This document shows positions 25,157 through 32,288 of a stretch of DNA of 64,000 nucleotides, piece after piece (position 1 is the stretch's first letter; each line of letters opens with the position of its first letter). This stretch comes from Cohnella endophytica (GTDB lineage Bacteria > Bacillota > Bacilli > Paenibacillales > Paenibacillaceae): NCBI RefSeq assembly GCF_003628305.1, contig NZ_RBZM01000001.1:1-64000 (forward strand), read 5' to 3'. The position numbers and the translations under genes are program-made. The notes beneath the pieces are model-generated. The model saw only the letters and a list, made by a program, of their open reading frames with translations. It had not been told where the DNA came from and ran no database searches.

Positions 25157-25585
25157 TGAGGTTTCCTCCAATAAAAGTTAATTTGGTGGGGAGCGGAGTC
25201 GCCGGATAGGGCAGAGCTGCTTCATCATAACATCCACACTTCCGCTATTATTCGGTTGCTTCAAGCGACAGTGATTGATACTCTTTCTGATTTCTATATT
25301 AATCTGCTAAGCATTCGATTAATGTGACGGATATCACACATTAGGAAACTCATGAAGGGATGAAATAAGTAGCTAAGCTATAAGCGTAAATTTTAGAAGC
25401 AGATTTTTAATAAGGGAACTATAAGGATTAAATAATTGATCAAAAAAGGGCCGCGCTTGACGCAGCCAGGGTGAAATCATATATGTAAATAGAAAACCTT
25501 GAAAGGTACTATAAATAAATAGAACTATTCGGTTTAGAGACTATTCCTTATGATTAAATCAAAATTCATAAGGAGTATGATATTT
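25157..25585. other. AT-rich intergenic region without a gene
   Basis: No reading frame with a ribosome binding site was found. The region contains the Fnr/Crp-like palindrome listed separately and a GGGCCGCGCTTGACGCAGCC stretch near 25450. Its left part is presumably the upstream control region of the minus-strand gene ending at 24908; nothing else was identified. Confidence 0.5.
25320..25343. promoter_or_regulatory. Fnr/Crp-type palindrome TGTGA-N6-TCACA
   Basis: TGTGACGGATATCACA (25323-25338) is an exact TGTGA-N6-TCACA, and the symmetry extends outward towards TAA and TTA. This is the consensus bound by Crp/Fnr-family regulators, including Bacillus Fnr. Which promoter it serves is unclear; the minus-strand gene ending at 25156 is the closest candidate. 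Confidence 0.5.
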
Positions 25586-25624
25586 ATGGGAATCAATAGT
25601 AAGCATTTTCGAGGAGGGCTATAA
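25586..25624 (+). CDS. Possible 12-residue micro-ORF
   Basis: ATG 25586 lies 10 bases after AGGAG and encodes MGINSKHFRGGL before a TAA. It directly precedes an attC-like repeat, the place where a cassette gene would be. It may be a micro-cassette, a truncated gene or chance. Confidence 0.25.
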   Translation: MGINSKHFRGGL

Positions 25625-25628
25625 CTAC

Positions 25629-25730
25629 GTATAACACCATATTCGAGTTTCGGGCCAGTCGGCCTTCGATCCGGCAAAAGTTAGATAAGGACTCAGTGTT
25701 GTAATTGGCAGCAGCAGGGAAGCGTAATCA
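25629..25730 (+). repeat. attC-like repeat, left half
   Basis: GTATAAC (25629-25635), ATTCGAG in place of GTTCACG, the GGGCC-agtc-GGCC hairpin, GATCCGGCAAAAGTTAGAT and the GTAATTGGCAGCAGC core up to AGCGTAATCA. The right half is absent. Confidence 0.7.
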
Positions 25731-25752
25731 ACCTACGGAGGAAAATACAATA

Positions 25753-25806
25753 TTGAAATCATTAGTATTTTATTACGATTTCAACCAGGAGATCCTGGAG
25801 GTCTGA
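25753..25806 (+). CDS. Possible 17-residue micro-ORF between two repeat halves
   Basis: A TTG at 25753 preceded by GGAGG (11 bases) encodes MKSLVFYYDFNQEILEV, ending at TGA 25804-25806, which overlaps the start of the next repeat. It occupies the whole distance between two left-half repeats. It may be a real micro-gene or the remnant of a deleted cassette gene. Confidence 0.3.
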   Translation: MKSLVFYYDFNQEILEV

Positions 25807-25877
25807 ATAACAACATGTGCACGCATCGGGGCTTTCGCCCCTCAGTTTGGCTAGAGATAGATGAAGATTCAGGGGTG
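25805..25877 (+). repeat. attC-like repeat, left fragment
   Basis: GAATAAC (25805-25811), GTGCACG, the GGGGCTTTCGCCCC hairpin and TTTGGCTAGAGATAGATGAAG, then divergence into the leader of the gene at 25903. Confidence 0.65.
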
Positions 25878-25902
25878 TAAGTACAGAAAGAGGTGATACT
25901 AG

Positions 25903-26445
25903 ATTAAACGTAAATCATCTAAGTTCTTTATTATCTATTTTTCTATTTTACTTGTCGTCCTTATACCAACGATATATAGATGTGTAGATTACTTTATAGC
26001 TAAAAATGATTTAAAGGTGGCTTTGGAAGATTTCTTTAATAATCAATGTGAGAATCCTACTATTATTAAGGAAGTTGATTTCAATTTTTATAAGCCAAAT
26101 ACATATATGGCTTTTGAAAGAAGAGCTCATGTATGGACAGCAACAACAAATAACTCTAAATTTCCAAGAATAAATGGCACATTAAATTCGGCAATTAACT
26201 TTTCTTTCCCCTCAACGTATTGCATACAAAATAATAATTTCGCGATTGAGCCTATTTCTGGAGATATCTATCTAAGTCTTGATAGATCTAAGGGGAAATT
26301 TGAATCAACGTTCATTACCGATTTAAACAAAGAAATAAATGTAGGATTCGATAAACTTGGATTCAATCTGTTAATTATATTGTATTCACTGTTTGCAATA
26401 GTAGGGTTATTCATTTGGTCGATCTTAAGAAGCAAGGAGTATTAA
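25903..26445 (+). CDS. Two-TM hypothetical protein with probable ATT start, paralogue of 20262
   Basis: This 180-residue paralogue of the product at 20262 shares IYRxxDxxxxKxxLKVALEDFxNNQCxNPT, a cysteine in the FPSTYC segment, SLDRSKGKF and a C-terminal membrane helix. The first hydrophobic helix (FFIIYFSILLVVLIPTIY) lies upstream of the first canonical codon (GTG 26017), so the gene must begin earlier. An in-frame TAG is immediately followed by ATT at 25903, and GAGGTG lies exactly 7 bases before it, as in the paralogue. The role is unknown; it may be an envelope protein. Confidence 0.7.
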   Translation: MKRKSSKFFIIYFSILLVVLIPTIYRCVDYFIAKNDLKVALEDFFNNQCENPTIIKEVDFNFYKPNTYMAFERRAHVWTATTNNSKFPRINGTLNSAINFSFPSTYCIQNNNFAIEPISGDIYLSLDRSKGKFESTFITDLNKEINVGFDKLGFNLLIILYSLFAIVGLFIWSILRSKEY

Positions 26446-26466
26446 ACTCGAAGAAGAGGGAGTATC

Positions 26467-26611
26467 ATATAACTCCATATTCACGCTTCGGGGCTTTCGT
26501 CCCTTGGTTATTGAATGTATAATAATGGAAGAGACGCAGACAACACACAACCCGGTCTAAGATAGGAGCTATCTAAGGCCGGGTCTCGTCATGAATAAAA
26601 GAGCGTTTAAT
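26467..26611 (+). repeat. attC-like repeat with a substituted centre
   Basis: ATATAAC (26467-26473), ATTCACG and GGGGCTTTCG on the left, and a CATGAAT/GTTTAAT pair (26605-26611) plus a GAAATTCCC trailer on the right, agree with the family. The middle is a different hairpin, ACCCGGTC-taAGATA-ggagc-TATCTaag-GCCGGGT, not found in other copies. Confidence 0.65.
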
Positions 26612-26647
26612 GAAATTCCCTTATTTCTTTGAAGGGCGAGGGATAAT

Positions 26648-27004
26648 ATGAGACCAATAGTTAGTTCTAAGTTGCTTGGTGTTATGCTTTACGCTAAGGA
26701 TTTGAAAAGAGCAAGTAATTGGTATTCTGATAAGCTGGGATTTCAAATTACGGATTATAACTTTGATGACTTTGTTGAACTAGCAATTGAAGGAACATAT
26801 GTAATGCATTTATTTAGGGATTTAGATCTAGTGCCGATAACGAGAGCAGTCTTTTCATTTAATACTTACAATATTGAACACGCCTATATAGCACTTAAGA
26901 ACAATGGTGTAGAAGTTGATTCACTAGAAACATATGGAGATCATAAAAGCTTTAGTTTTAAGGACTGTGAAGGAAACCAGTTAATGATTTCTCAATATGA
27001 TTAA
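26648..27004 (+). CDS. VOC-superfamily protein
   Basis: A compact 118-residue VOC protein: LLGVMLYAKDLKRASNWYSDKLGFQI in the first module, AVFSFNTYNIEHAYIALKNNGVEV in the second, ending SFSFKDCEGNQLMISQYD. The N-terminal metal ligand position is not a histidine, and ligand binding without catalysis is possible. GCGAGGGA precedes ATG 26648. A right-end repeat stub (27016) follows its stop. Confidence 0.85.
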   Translation: MRPIVSSKLLGVMLYAKDLKRASNWYSDKLGFQITDYNFDDFVELAIEGTYVMHLFRDLDLVPITRAVFSFNTYNIEHAYIALKNNGVEVDSLETYGDHKSFSFKDCEGNQLMISQYD

Positions 27005-27015
27005 GAAGAATAAAT

Positions 27016-27028
27016 GTTATCCGAAACC
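27016..27028 (+). repeat. attC-like remnant, R' box
   Basis: GTTATCC followed by GAAACC matches the R' box and trailer of the family; nothing else of the repeat remains. Confidence 0.4.
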
Positions 27029-27039
27029 TCCGAGATCAT

Positions 27040-27072
27040 GATGACAGAGCAAAGCTCAATGCTCTAGTCGTC
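27040..27072 (-). terminator. Hairpin after the minus-strand lipoprotein gene
   Basis: GATGACaGAGCA and TGCTCtaGTCGTC can form a stem just past the stop of the gene at 27096-27392 on the minus strand. A T-run is not evident, so the call is tentative. Confidence 0.35.
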
Positions 27073-27095
27073 TTCACTTGAAGATTAGCACTGGA

Positions 27096-27392
27096 TTAGT
27101 CTTTGTTTATCTTTCTACGTCGGGATATAGAGAGACCGCCAAATCCAGTGATTACAGCGATGTAAAAACCTAGGTCATACCACCATCCAGTGTTGTTAAT
27201 TTCATAAATCCTAATATGGTGTTTAAACAATCCAATGATTAGTGATATAGGTGCGATCCATCCATGCCAAATCCCCCAGAAGAATCCAGCAAGATGATGT
27301 TCGTTATTGATTCCATCCCCTGGCACGCATCCCGTTAATGAAAGTACAGAAACACTTAGTAGTAACATTAGTAATAATTTCTTTAATTTCAT
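27096..27392 (-). CDS. Small lipoprotein with two hydrophobic segments
   Basis: This 98-residue protein has a clear lipoprotein signal (KKLLLMLLLSVSVLSLTGC) followed by GIWHGWIAPISLIIGLF and WWYDLGFYIAVITGFGGLSISRRRK, that is, two further membrane or membrane-associated stretches. Similar small proteins occur widely in Bacillales and have no assigned function. ATG 27392 has a GGTGG/CGGAGT signal close upstream; the 29 extra residues of the longer frame carry no signal-like sequence. It is oriented against the array. Confidence 0.7.
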   Translation of the reverse strand: MKLKKLLLMLLLSVSVLSLTGCVPGDGINNEHHLAGFFWGIWHGWIAPISLIIGLFKHHIRIYEINNTGWWYDLGFYIAVITGFGGLSISRRRKINKD

Positions 27393-27572
27393 ACTCCGCC
27401 ACCGTCCCTTTATTATTTTTCCAACTGTCAAGGATATTGATATGATGGCATCATTATATGCATTAGGATACAATTCCATTAAAAGACTTTGCTGTAAAGG
27501 GGAATCTTAATAACTTTGGCTTAAGATCATGTGAAATCATTGCATAGTACATAAAAAGACGGAGTGATAATC

Positions 27573-27896
27573 GTGTTAGATGATTTTACTAAGAAGAGAA
27601 TTGAAAAATTATTAGAAAACTATATAGACCAAAAAGTTCCAGCACATCTCAAAAATGACGTAAAAATACTTTATAAATTTAGGGGCAATACCGTCACATT
27701 AAGTCAAGAGCGACCAGGATATATGGAAAGACGCTTTGAGTACCCCATTGCACAATTAAGATTAGAAGAAACTTACTGGAGAGTATATTGGCGAGACAGT
27801 AAGAATAAATGGCATTTTGTAGATGATATAGTACCTGACAGACATTTTGAAAAACAATTAATGGAAATAGATAGTAACGATATTTTTTGGTTTTAA
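27573..27896 (+). CDS. DUF3024-family protein
   Basis: The 107-residue product matches the DUF3024 pattern: KIEKLLENYIDQKVPAHLKNDVKI-like N-terminal helices, VTLSQERPGYMERRFEYPIAQLRL, then WRVYWRDSKNKWHFVD. This is a small soluble protein of unknown function seen in Bacillales and Gammaproteobacteria. The start is GTG 27573, with GGAG 8 bases upstream; a GTG at 27564 overlaps that signal. No repeat separates it from the GNAT gene at 27966. Confidence 0.75.
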   Translation: MLDDFTKKRIEKLLENYIDQKVPAHLKNDVKILYKFRGNTVTLSQERPGYMERRFEYPIAQLRLEETYWRVYWRDSKNKWHFVDDIVPDRHFEKQLMEIDSNDIFWF

Positions 27897-27965
27897 TCGG
27901 TTGGTACAAGAAAGTTATGTGCATTACCGCAAGTGCGTATAATGTCACAATTATAGGAGTCAAAG

Positions 27966-28427
27966 ATGATTCGAATTCAAAATGTTCGGGATTATCCCGA
28001 ACTCCTTAATGAAGCCATTCAATACTTCTGGGGACAATGGGGAACTGAAACCAACTTTAATTTTTATCAAGACTGTATTTTTCAATCTTGTAGGACAGAA
28101 AGTGATTTGCCCAGATTTTATCTGGCGATAGAAGATGACAAGATCATAGGTTCGTATGCGCTGCTTAGAAGTGATCTTAATAGTCGACAGGATCTAAGCC
28201 CTTGGTTTGCTTGCCTTTATATTAATCCTGAAGCAAGAGGAAGAAATATTGGAGATCTTCTACAAACCCATGCAATTAATGAGACTAGGCAAAAGGGATA
28301 TCTAAAGTTATATCTCTGCACAGAATTAACGGAATATTATGAAAGAACAAATTGGAACTATGTGGGTAAGGGATATTCTATTAGTGATGATGAAACAAGA
28401 ATTTATGAATATGTAATTAAGGAATAA
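27966..28427 (+). CDS. GNAT-family acetyltransferase
   Basis: The 153-residue product contains the GNAT core: FYLAIEDDKIIGSYALL (motif C/D), WFACLYINPEARGRNIGDLLQTHAI with the acetyl-CoA pyrophosphate loop R-G-R-N-I-G, and KLYLCTELTEYYERTNWNYVGKG (motif B). The acceptor is unknown. The RGRNIG loop departs slightly from the usual RGKGIG. AGGAG precedes ATG 27966. It is followed by a truncated repeat stub at 28463. Confidence 0.87.
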   Translation: MIRIQNVRDYPELLNEAIQYFWGQWGTETNFNFYQDCIFQSCRTESDLPRFYLAIEDDKIIGSYALLRSDLNSRQDLSPWFACLYINPEARGRNIGDLLQTHAINETRQKGYLKLYLCTELTEYYERTNWNYVGKGYSISDDETRIYEYVIKE

Positions 28428-28462
28428 TATTGTAGATGTATGGCTTCGAGTTGTAATTCAGC

Positions 28463-28479
28463 ATATAACACTATATTCA
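28463..28479 (+). repeat. attC-like stub, R'' and L'' boxes only
   Basis: ATATAAC (28463-28469), ACT and ATATTCAAG are the extreme left end of the family; the sequence then goes straight into GGAGG of the next gene. Confidence 0.5.
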
Positions 28480-28501
28480 AGTAAAATCGAGGAGGTAAAG
28501 C

Positions 28502-29320
28502 ATGACACCTAACTCTTCAGTTCCTACACTGTTTTTTGATGGACAGTTTATAGATGTTTTGTGGGACAATCATGAAAATCTTGTGAGATGGTTTGAGAAA
28601 TATTTTACATGGAAGGTAATCAGGCAAGAAGATTGGAAAGTAGATCCGAGATGTTTAGAAGGAAAAATGACTCAAATGAATTATGGTACGTGGCTTGTCT
28701 CATATCTTACGAATTCACGATTGCCACACCATTATGCTGAACGGGGTACAGTTGAGTCCAATATTCGGTTATGTTTTCGAATTAATGAATTAGGGGAAAT
28801 ACATAAAACTTTATCAGATGATGGAGTGAGGGTTTCTCCTATATATGATGGACCAGTGACAAAATATTTTGATATATGGGCCACACCTGAGGGCATCAGG
28901 TTGACTTTACAAGAGGATTTATCTGTACCATCTGCAGAGTTGTTTCCTTCCTGGATTAGAGTAGGTGTAAAAAACCTTGATGATTCCATCATGTGGTATG
29001 AACAACATATGGGAATGAAATTAGTTGAACGTGATAAGAGCAACAAATTCGTAATTATGACATTAAAGCTAAATCATTCTGAAGAAGATTCACTCTGGTG
29101 TATCGAGCAGAAACCAATTGAAACTTTTACTGGAAAAGTAGATGGCCAAATCCAACCAGTATGTTGGATTAATAGCAGGGATGATTTTTTTAAATACCAT
29201 CAATATTTGATTGATAGCGGGATTGAAACGTCTGAAATCGGGGGATTTGTTACAAGAGGTATGGTAAGTTTTCATTTCTACGATCCTGATGGGAATCGTT
29301 TTAACATAAGTAGCATGTAG
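28502..29320 (+). CDS. Tandem-VOC protein
   Basis: This 272-residue protein is made of two VOC halves. The first covers residues 8-140 (VPTLFFDGQFIDVLWDNHENLVRWFEKYF...YFDIWATPEGIRLTLQED). The second covers about 150-270 (WIRVGVKNLDDSIMWYEQHMGMKLV...MVSFHFYDPDGNRFNISSM). Double-module VOC proteins act on or bind small organic molecules; the substrate is unknown. GGAGG stands 8 bases before ATG 28502. It is the longest VOC gene of the window and lies directly after a two-box stub. Confidence 0.82.
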   Translation: MTPNSSVPTLFFDGQFIDVLWDNHENLVRWFEKYFTWKVIRQEDWKVDPRCLEGKMTQMNYGTWLVSYLTNSRLPHHYAERGTVESNIRLCFRINELGEIHKTLSDDGVRVSPIYDGPVTKYFDIWATPEGIRLTLQEDLSVPSAELFPSWIRVGVKNLDDSIMWYEQHMGMKLVERDKSNKFVIMTLKLNHSEEDSLWCIEQKPIETFTGKVDGQIQPVCWINSRDDFFKYHQYLIDSGIETSEIGGFVTRGMVSFHFYDPDGNRFNISSM

Positions 29321-29338
29321 GTATTACTCGAAGAAGCA

Positions 29339-29515
29339 ATGGAGGAATTCCCATTCGGAATTTGTTTTTTCATTGCAATCATGTACTTCTTATCAAGAGT
29401 GAGAAAATTGGAACAAAACAATCAAAAGAGAATTGCAATCAGTTTGATAGTAAGCATTGCTATTTTTTTGTTCTTGTTTATTTTATCCTTAAATCTTATT
29501 GATAGACTGTACTAG
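29339..29515 (+). CDS. Small two-TM protein, 58 residues
   Basis: The frame encodes a 58-residue peptide with a hydrophobic N-terminal stretch (FPFGICFFIAIMYFL), a polar middle (SRVRKLEQNNQKR) and a second helix (ISLIVSIAIFLFLFILSLNLI), the layout of a small hairpin membrane protein. The upstream signal is weak (GAAGAAG), and an alternative start is the internal ATG at 29381. It fills the gap between the double-VOC gene and the GNAT at 29553. Confidence 0.55.
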   Translation: MEEFPFGICFFIAIMYFLSRVRKLEQNNQKRIAISLIVSIAIFLFLFILSLNLIDRLY

Positions 29516-29552
29516 TGAACTGAGTAGGATAGTTGAAACGGAGGGTGAATAA

Positions 29553-30056
29553 ATGATCACACGGATACTTCAAGAATCAGACGCTCAATTGTATCAGGAA
29601 GTACGATTGAGCGGGTTGAAAACTAACCCAGAAGCTTTCGGTTCAACATACGATCGAGAATCAAACTTTTCATTAGACGCTGTAAAAGAAAGAATAAGAC
29701 CAAATAAGGACAAGTTTGTTTTAGGTGCGTTTTTGGAAAATGGCACTTTATCGGGGATAGTAACTTTTGTTCGTGAAACTGGCATTAAAACCTCCCACAA
29801 AGGAAATGTATATGGGATGTATGTAACACAAGAAATGCGAGGAAAAGGACTAGGAAGAGTACTCATGCTGGAATTAATAAGAGAAGCAAGAGAATGCGAT
29901 GGCTTGGAGCAATTAAATTTAATCGTCGTATCCAATAACGAATCAGCAAAGAAGCTATACAGGTCAGTAGGATTTGACGTTTATGGTGTGGAACGAAGAG
30001 CTTTAAAGTATAACGGTCAATATTATGATGAGGACTTAATGGTACTACGATTATAG
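29553..30056 (+). CDS. GNAT-family acetyltransferase
   Basis: The 167-residue product has the complete GNAT fold: ITRILQESDAQLYQEVRLSGL at the start, VYGMYVTQEMRGKGLGRVLMLELIREA with the consensus R-G-K-G-L-G acetyl-CoA loop, and LNLIVVSNNESAKKLYRSVGFDVYG. It resembles YkkB/PhnO-type small acetyltransferases of Bacillales; the acceptor is unknown. CGGAGGGTG precedes ATG 29553. The next gene also encodes a GNAT, 27 bp downstream. Confidence 0.9.
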   Translation: MITRILQESDAQLYQEVRLSGLKTNPEAFGSTYDRESNFSLDAVKERIRPNKDKFVLGAFLENGTLSGIVTFVRETGIKTSHKGNVYGMYVTQEMRGKGLGRVLMLELIREARECDGLEQLNLIVVSNNESAKKLYRSVGFDVYGVERRALKYNGQYYDEDLMVLRL

Positions 30057-30083
30057 AATTTTACAGAATCTAAAAGATTTCTT

Positions 30084-30503
30084 ATGTCATTGCAAATATC
30101 CAATGAGCCAAAATCAGAATATAAAGAGTACGTAAGGAACAAAATGTATGAATACAATTTATTTCATTTTCCAGTTGAATTAAGAGGCAGATACCAAGAG
30201 TTAAATTTGTATCTGATAGATTCGGATAATCAAATCACCGGGGGAATTGTTGGGGAGTTTTGTTGGAACTGGTTAGAGATTCAGTATTTATTTGTTGAAC
30301 AAGCATTTCGAAAGATGGGATATGGTCGAAAGTTATTATTGGAAGCAGAAAAAATAGCTAAAGAAAAGCAATGTGATTTTATAAAGTTGGATACATTGAG
30401 TTTTCAAGCCCTAGACTTTTATAAGAAAGAAGGATTCGAGATATTTGGAACCATTGAAAATGCTGGAGGGCATACGTATTATTATTTAAAGAAGGATATT
30501 TAA
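30084..30503 (+). CDS. GNAT-family acetyltransferase
   Basis: This 139-residue protein has IQYLFVEQAFRKMGYGRKLLLEAEKIA carrying the CoA loop R-K-M-G-Y-G and FIKLDTLSFQALDFYKKEGFEIFG as motif B. The N-terminal half is short for the family, and no strong ribosome binding site is seen before ATG 30084, so the start is uncertain. It ends one base before the start of the next gene (30505), which suggests translational coupling. Confidence 0.85.
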   Translation: MSLQISNEPKSEYKEYVRNKMYEYNLFHFPVELRGRYQELNLYLIDSDNQITGGIVGEFCWNWLEIQYLFVEQAFRKMGYGRKLLLEAEKIAKEKQCDFIKLDTLSFQALDFYKKEGFEIFGTIENAGGHTYYYLKKDI

Positions 30504-30504
30504 A

Positions 30505-31038
30505 ATGACCTATTATTTGTTTCATTATTTCGAGAAAAAATATGGACCATTCAGAAACCTCTCCAGTTTATCAATCGAAGAAGCGTTGGAGATATCTAAT
30601 CAAATTAAACATGAAGGAAAGATATTTGCCAGTCAGAGATCAAGTGATTATATGACTATTAGAAGAGAATTAGAGAAAATAGCTCGAGATCAATTTATAG
30701 TTAAAGGCGGTAAACCACGCAATTTATTTCCACACTACATGACATTGGGATCTTGTGACTGGCTTGAATCTTGGTATGAAACTCCGGGTAAGATATCAAT
30801 AAACTTGGATAAGTTTTTAGAAGAATCAATTAGTTTTACATACGGTGATCTATTTCCAACGATGAGATATCAGGATGATAAACCATATCGCAAACAAGTT
30901 TATACAAAGAAAGAAATAAAAGATGTAATTGAAAAGTTTGGTTATCCGCAGGTATGGAATAGGCTGGGAGACAAAGGACCAGAAAGATATATTGAAGTTC
31001 AAATTTGGGATGAAGAAGTACTCAAAAAATATATTTAG
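30505..31038 (+). CDS. Hypothetical protein, paralogue of the gene at 1452
   Basis: This 177-residue protein is alignable by eye with the product at 1452-2042: YYLFHYFEKKYGPFRNLSSLS, the central FPHYMTLGSCDWLESWYE, ISFTYGDLFPTMRY and the terminal YIEVQIWDEE. Function unknown; no signal or membrane helix. AAGGA within the end of the upstream gene serves as ribosome binding site, and the 1-bp gap to the GNAT gene suggests an operon. Two members of one unnamed family in the same array fit repeated acquisition of related cassettes. Confidence 0.75.
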   Translation: MTYYLFHYFEKKYGPFRNLSSLSIEEALEISNQIKHEGKIFASQRSSDYMTIRRELEKIARDQFIVKGGKPRNLFPHYMTLGSCDWLESWYETPGKISINLDKFLEESISFTYGDLFPTMRYQDDKPYRKQVYTKKEIKDVIEKFGYPQVWNRLGDKGPERYIEVQIWDEEVLKKYI

Positions 31039-31099
31039 TAAGCTGGGATTGAGGGTCTGCTAGTCGATATTCAAATACATTTTGAAGGGAGTTTTAGCG

Positions 31100-31555
31100 A
31101 TGTTTCTTTCTCAAGATGTTGAAATCATTCACTTACAAGAAAAGAAGTTTGTTGGAATACCTGTCACTTCGGCATTTATAGGTATAGGACATGATCCAAA
31201 TAAAATCGAAAAAGTTAAAAATGAGTTTGTATCTCGCAAAGAAGAAATAAAAGAAATAACTAACCCATTGGAATATGTCTGCCTAAGCTTTGTGTCAGAA
31301 TCATTGTTTACTTATCTAATTTGCTTGGAAGTAAAGGAATTAATCGATGTACCAGAAGGGATGCTAGGGTTTTCAATTCCATCTCATAAATATGGAAAAA
31401 CAAGATCAGAAAATGATCCATATTCAGTAATACATAATTATTTTAATCAGAATGGGATCAAAAATAATAATAGAGCGATGTCCTTAGAAATCTATAAATT
31501 TGAAGACCCACAATGGCCAAATAATGTAGATGTATATATTCCGATCGAAGAATAA
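31100..31555 (+). CDS. GyrI-like (AraC effector-binding) protein
   Basis: The 151-residue product is a clear relative of the one at 17132: EIIHLQEKKFVGIPVTSAF, FVSRKEEIKEITNPLEYVCLSF, LFTYLICLEVKEL, GFSIPSHKYGKTRSENDPY and the final EIYKFEDPQWPNNVDVYIPIEE. It is a stand-alone ligand-binding domain. The start is ATG 31100 with AAGGGAG 9 bases upstream; TTG 31082 overlaps that signal. The two paralogues lie 14 kb apart with different surroundings. Confidence 0.8.
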   Translation: MFLSQDVEIIHLQEKKFVGIPVTSAFIGIGHDPNKIEKVKNEFVSRKEEIKEITNPLEYVCLSFVSESLFTYLICLEVKELIDVPEGMLGFSIPSHKYGKTRSENDPYSVIHNYFNQNGIKNNNRAMSLEIYKFEDPQWPNNVDVYIPIEE

Positions 31556-31745
31556 TAGTAAGTTTGCCATGAGAATAATATAAGGATTGATTCCAATTGG
31601 TAGATTCAATCTCAATCATAATCAACTACAAGAAATCAGATGCGTTTAGAAATCTTCGACTTTATGGGAAAGGACGTCGCTTATAAAAGGACCTGCGAAA
31701 ATTTCGAATAGAGCTTTAGGAAATCAAAGTAATAGGAGTGATAAA

Positions 31746-32288
31746 TTGATTATCATGATTAACGGAGCTTTTGGATCCGGAAAGACTTCGGCAGCCCATA
31801 TGCTGCAACCTTTAATACCTAATAGTATGATCTATGATCCTGAGGAAATCGGATATATGATTAGAAAAATCATTTTAGAAGAGAATAGATTAGAAGAGGA
31901 AAGAACAGATGATTTTCAAGACATAGAATTATGGAGAATACTTACAGTAAAAACTGCTAGTGAAGTAAAGCAAAAATATAATAAGCATATAATTGTACCC
32001 ATGACCATTTACAAGTCAGAGAATTATGACTACATATATAACGGATTTAGAAGCTTCGATAATGATATTTTTCATTTTTGTCTTATAGCCTCTGAAGATA
32101 CGATACATAAACGATTAGCAACACGTGGAGATACTTATGGAGGTTGGACATATCAACAAACACAGAAGTGTATTAATGCTTTTGAGGACAATAAGTTTCA
32201 AGAACATATCCTAACAGACCAAATCGAAACGGAAGAAATTGTTGAAATCATCTTAAACAAGATTTCAACTAAGAACATTGACTCATGA
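31746..32288 (+). CDS. TmrB-like ATP-binding protein (tunicamycin-resistance family)
   Basis: The 180-residue P-loop protein strongly recalls Bacillus TmrB: MIIMINGAFGSGKTSAAHML (Walker A at 7-14), MIYDPEEIGYMIR, the IIVPMTIYKSE strand, FHFCLIASEDTIHKRLATRGD, and the closing EHILTDQIETEEIVEIIL. TmrB confers tunicamycin resistance, but homologues may act on other compounds. TTG 31746 is the start, with AGGAGTG 7 bases before. The stop overlaps the next start by 4 bases, so the two P-loop genes are coupled. Confidence 0.82.
   Translation: MIIMINGAFGSGKTSAAHMLQPLIPNSMIYDPEEIGYMIRKIILEENRLEEERTDDFQDIELWRILTVKTASEVKQKYNKHIIVPMTIYKSENYDYIYNGFRSFDNDIFHFCLIASEDTIHKRLATRGDTYGGWTYQQTQKCINAFEDNKFQEHILTDQIETEEIVEIILNKISTKNIDS

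Noticed and set aside
378..26611. CRISPR array
   Set aside because: Repeats are about 190 bp, internally palindromic and separated by genes of variable length rather than short unique spacers.
378..26611. Simple intergenic MITE or ERIC/BOX-like repeats
   Set aside because: Kept as the main alternative but ranked lower: there are no target-site duplications, always one orientation relative to the genes, one gene per interval, and integron-type heptamers at both ends.
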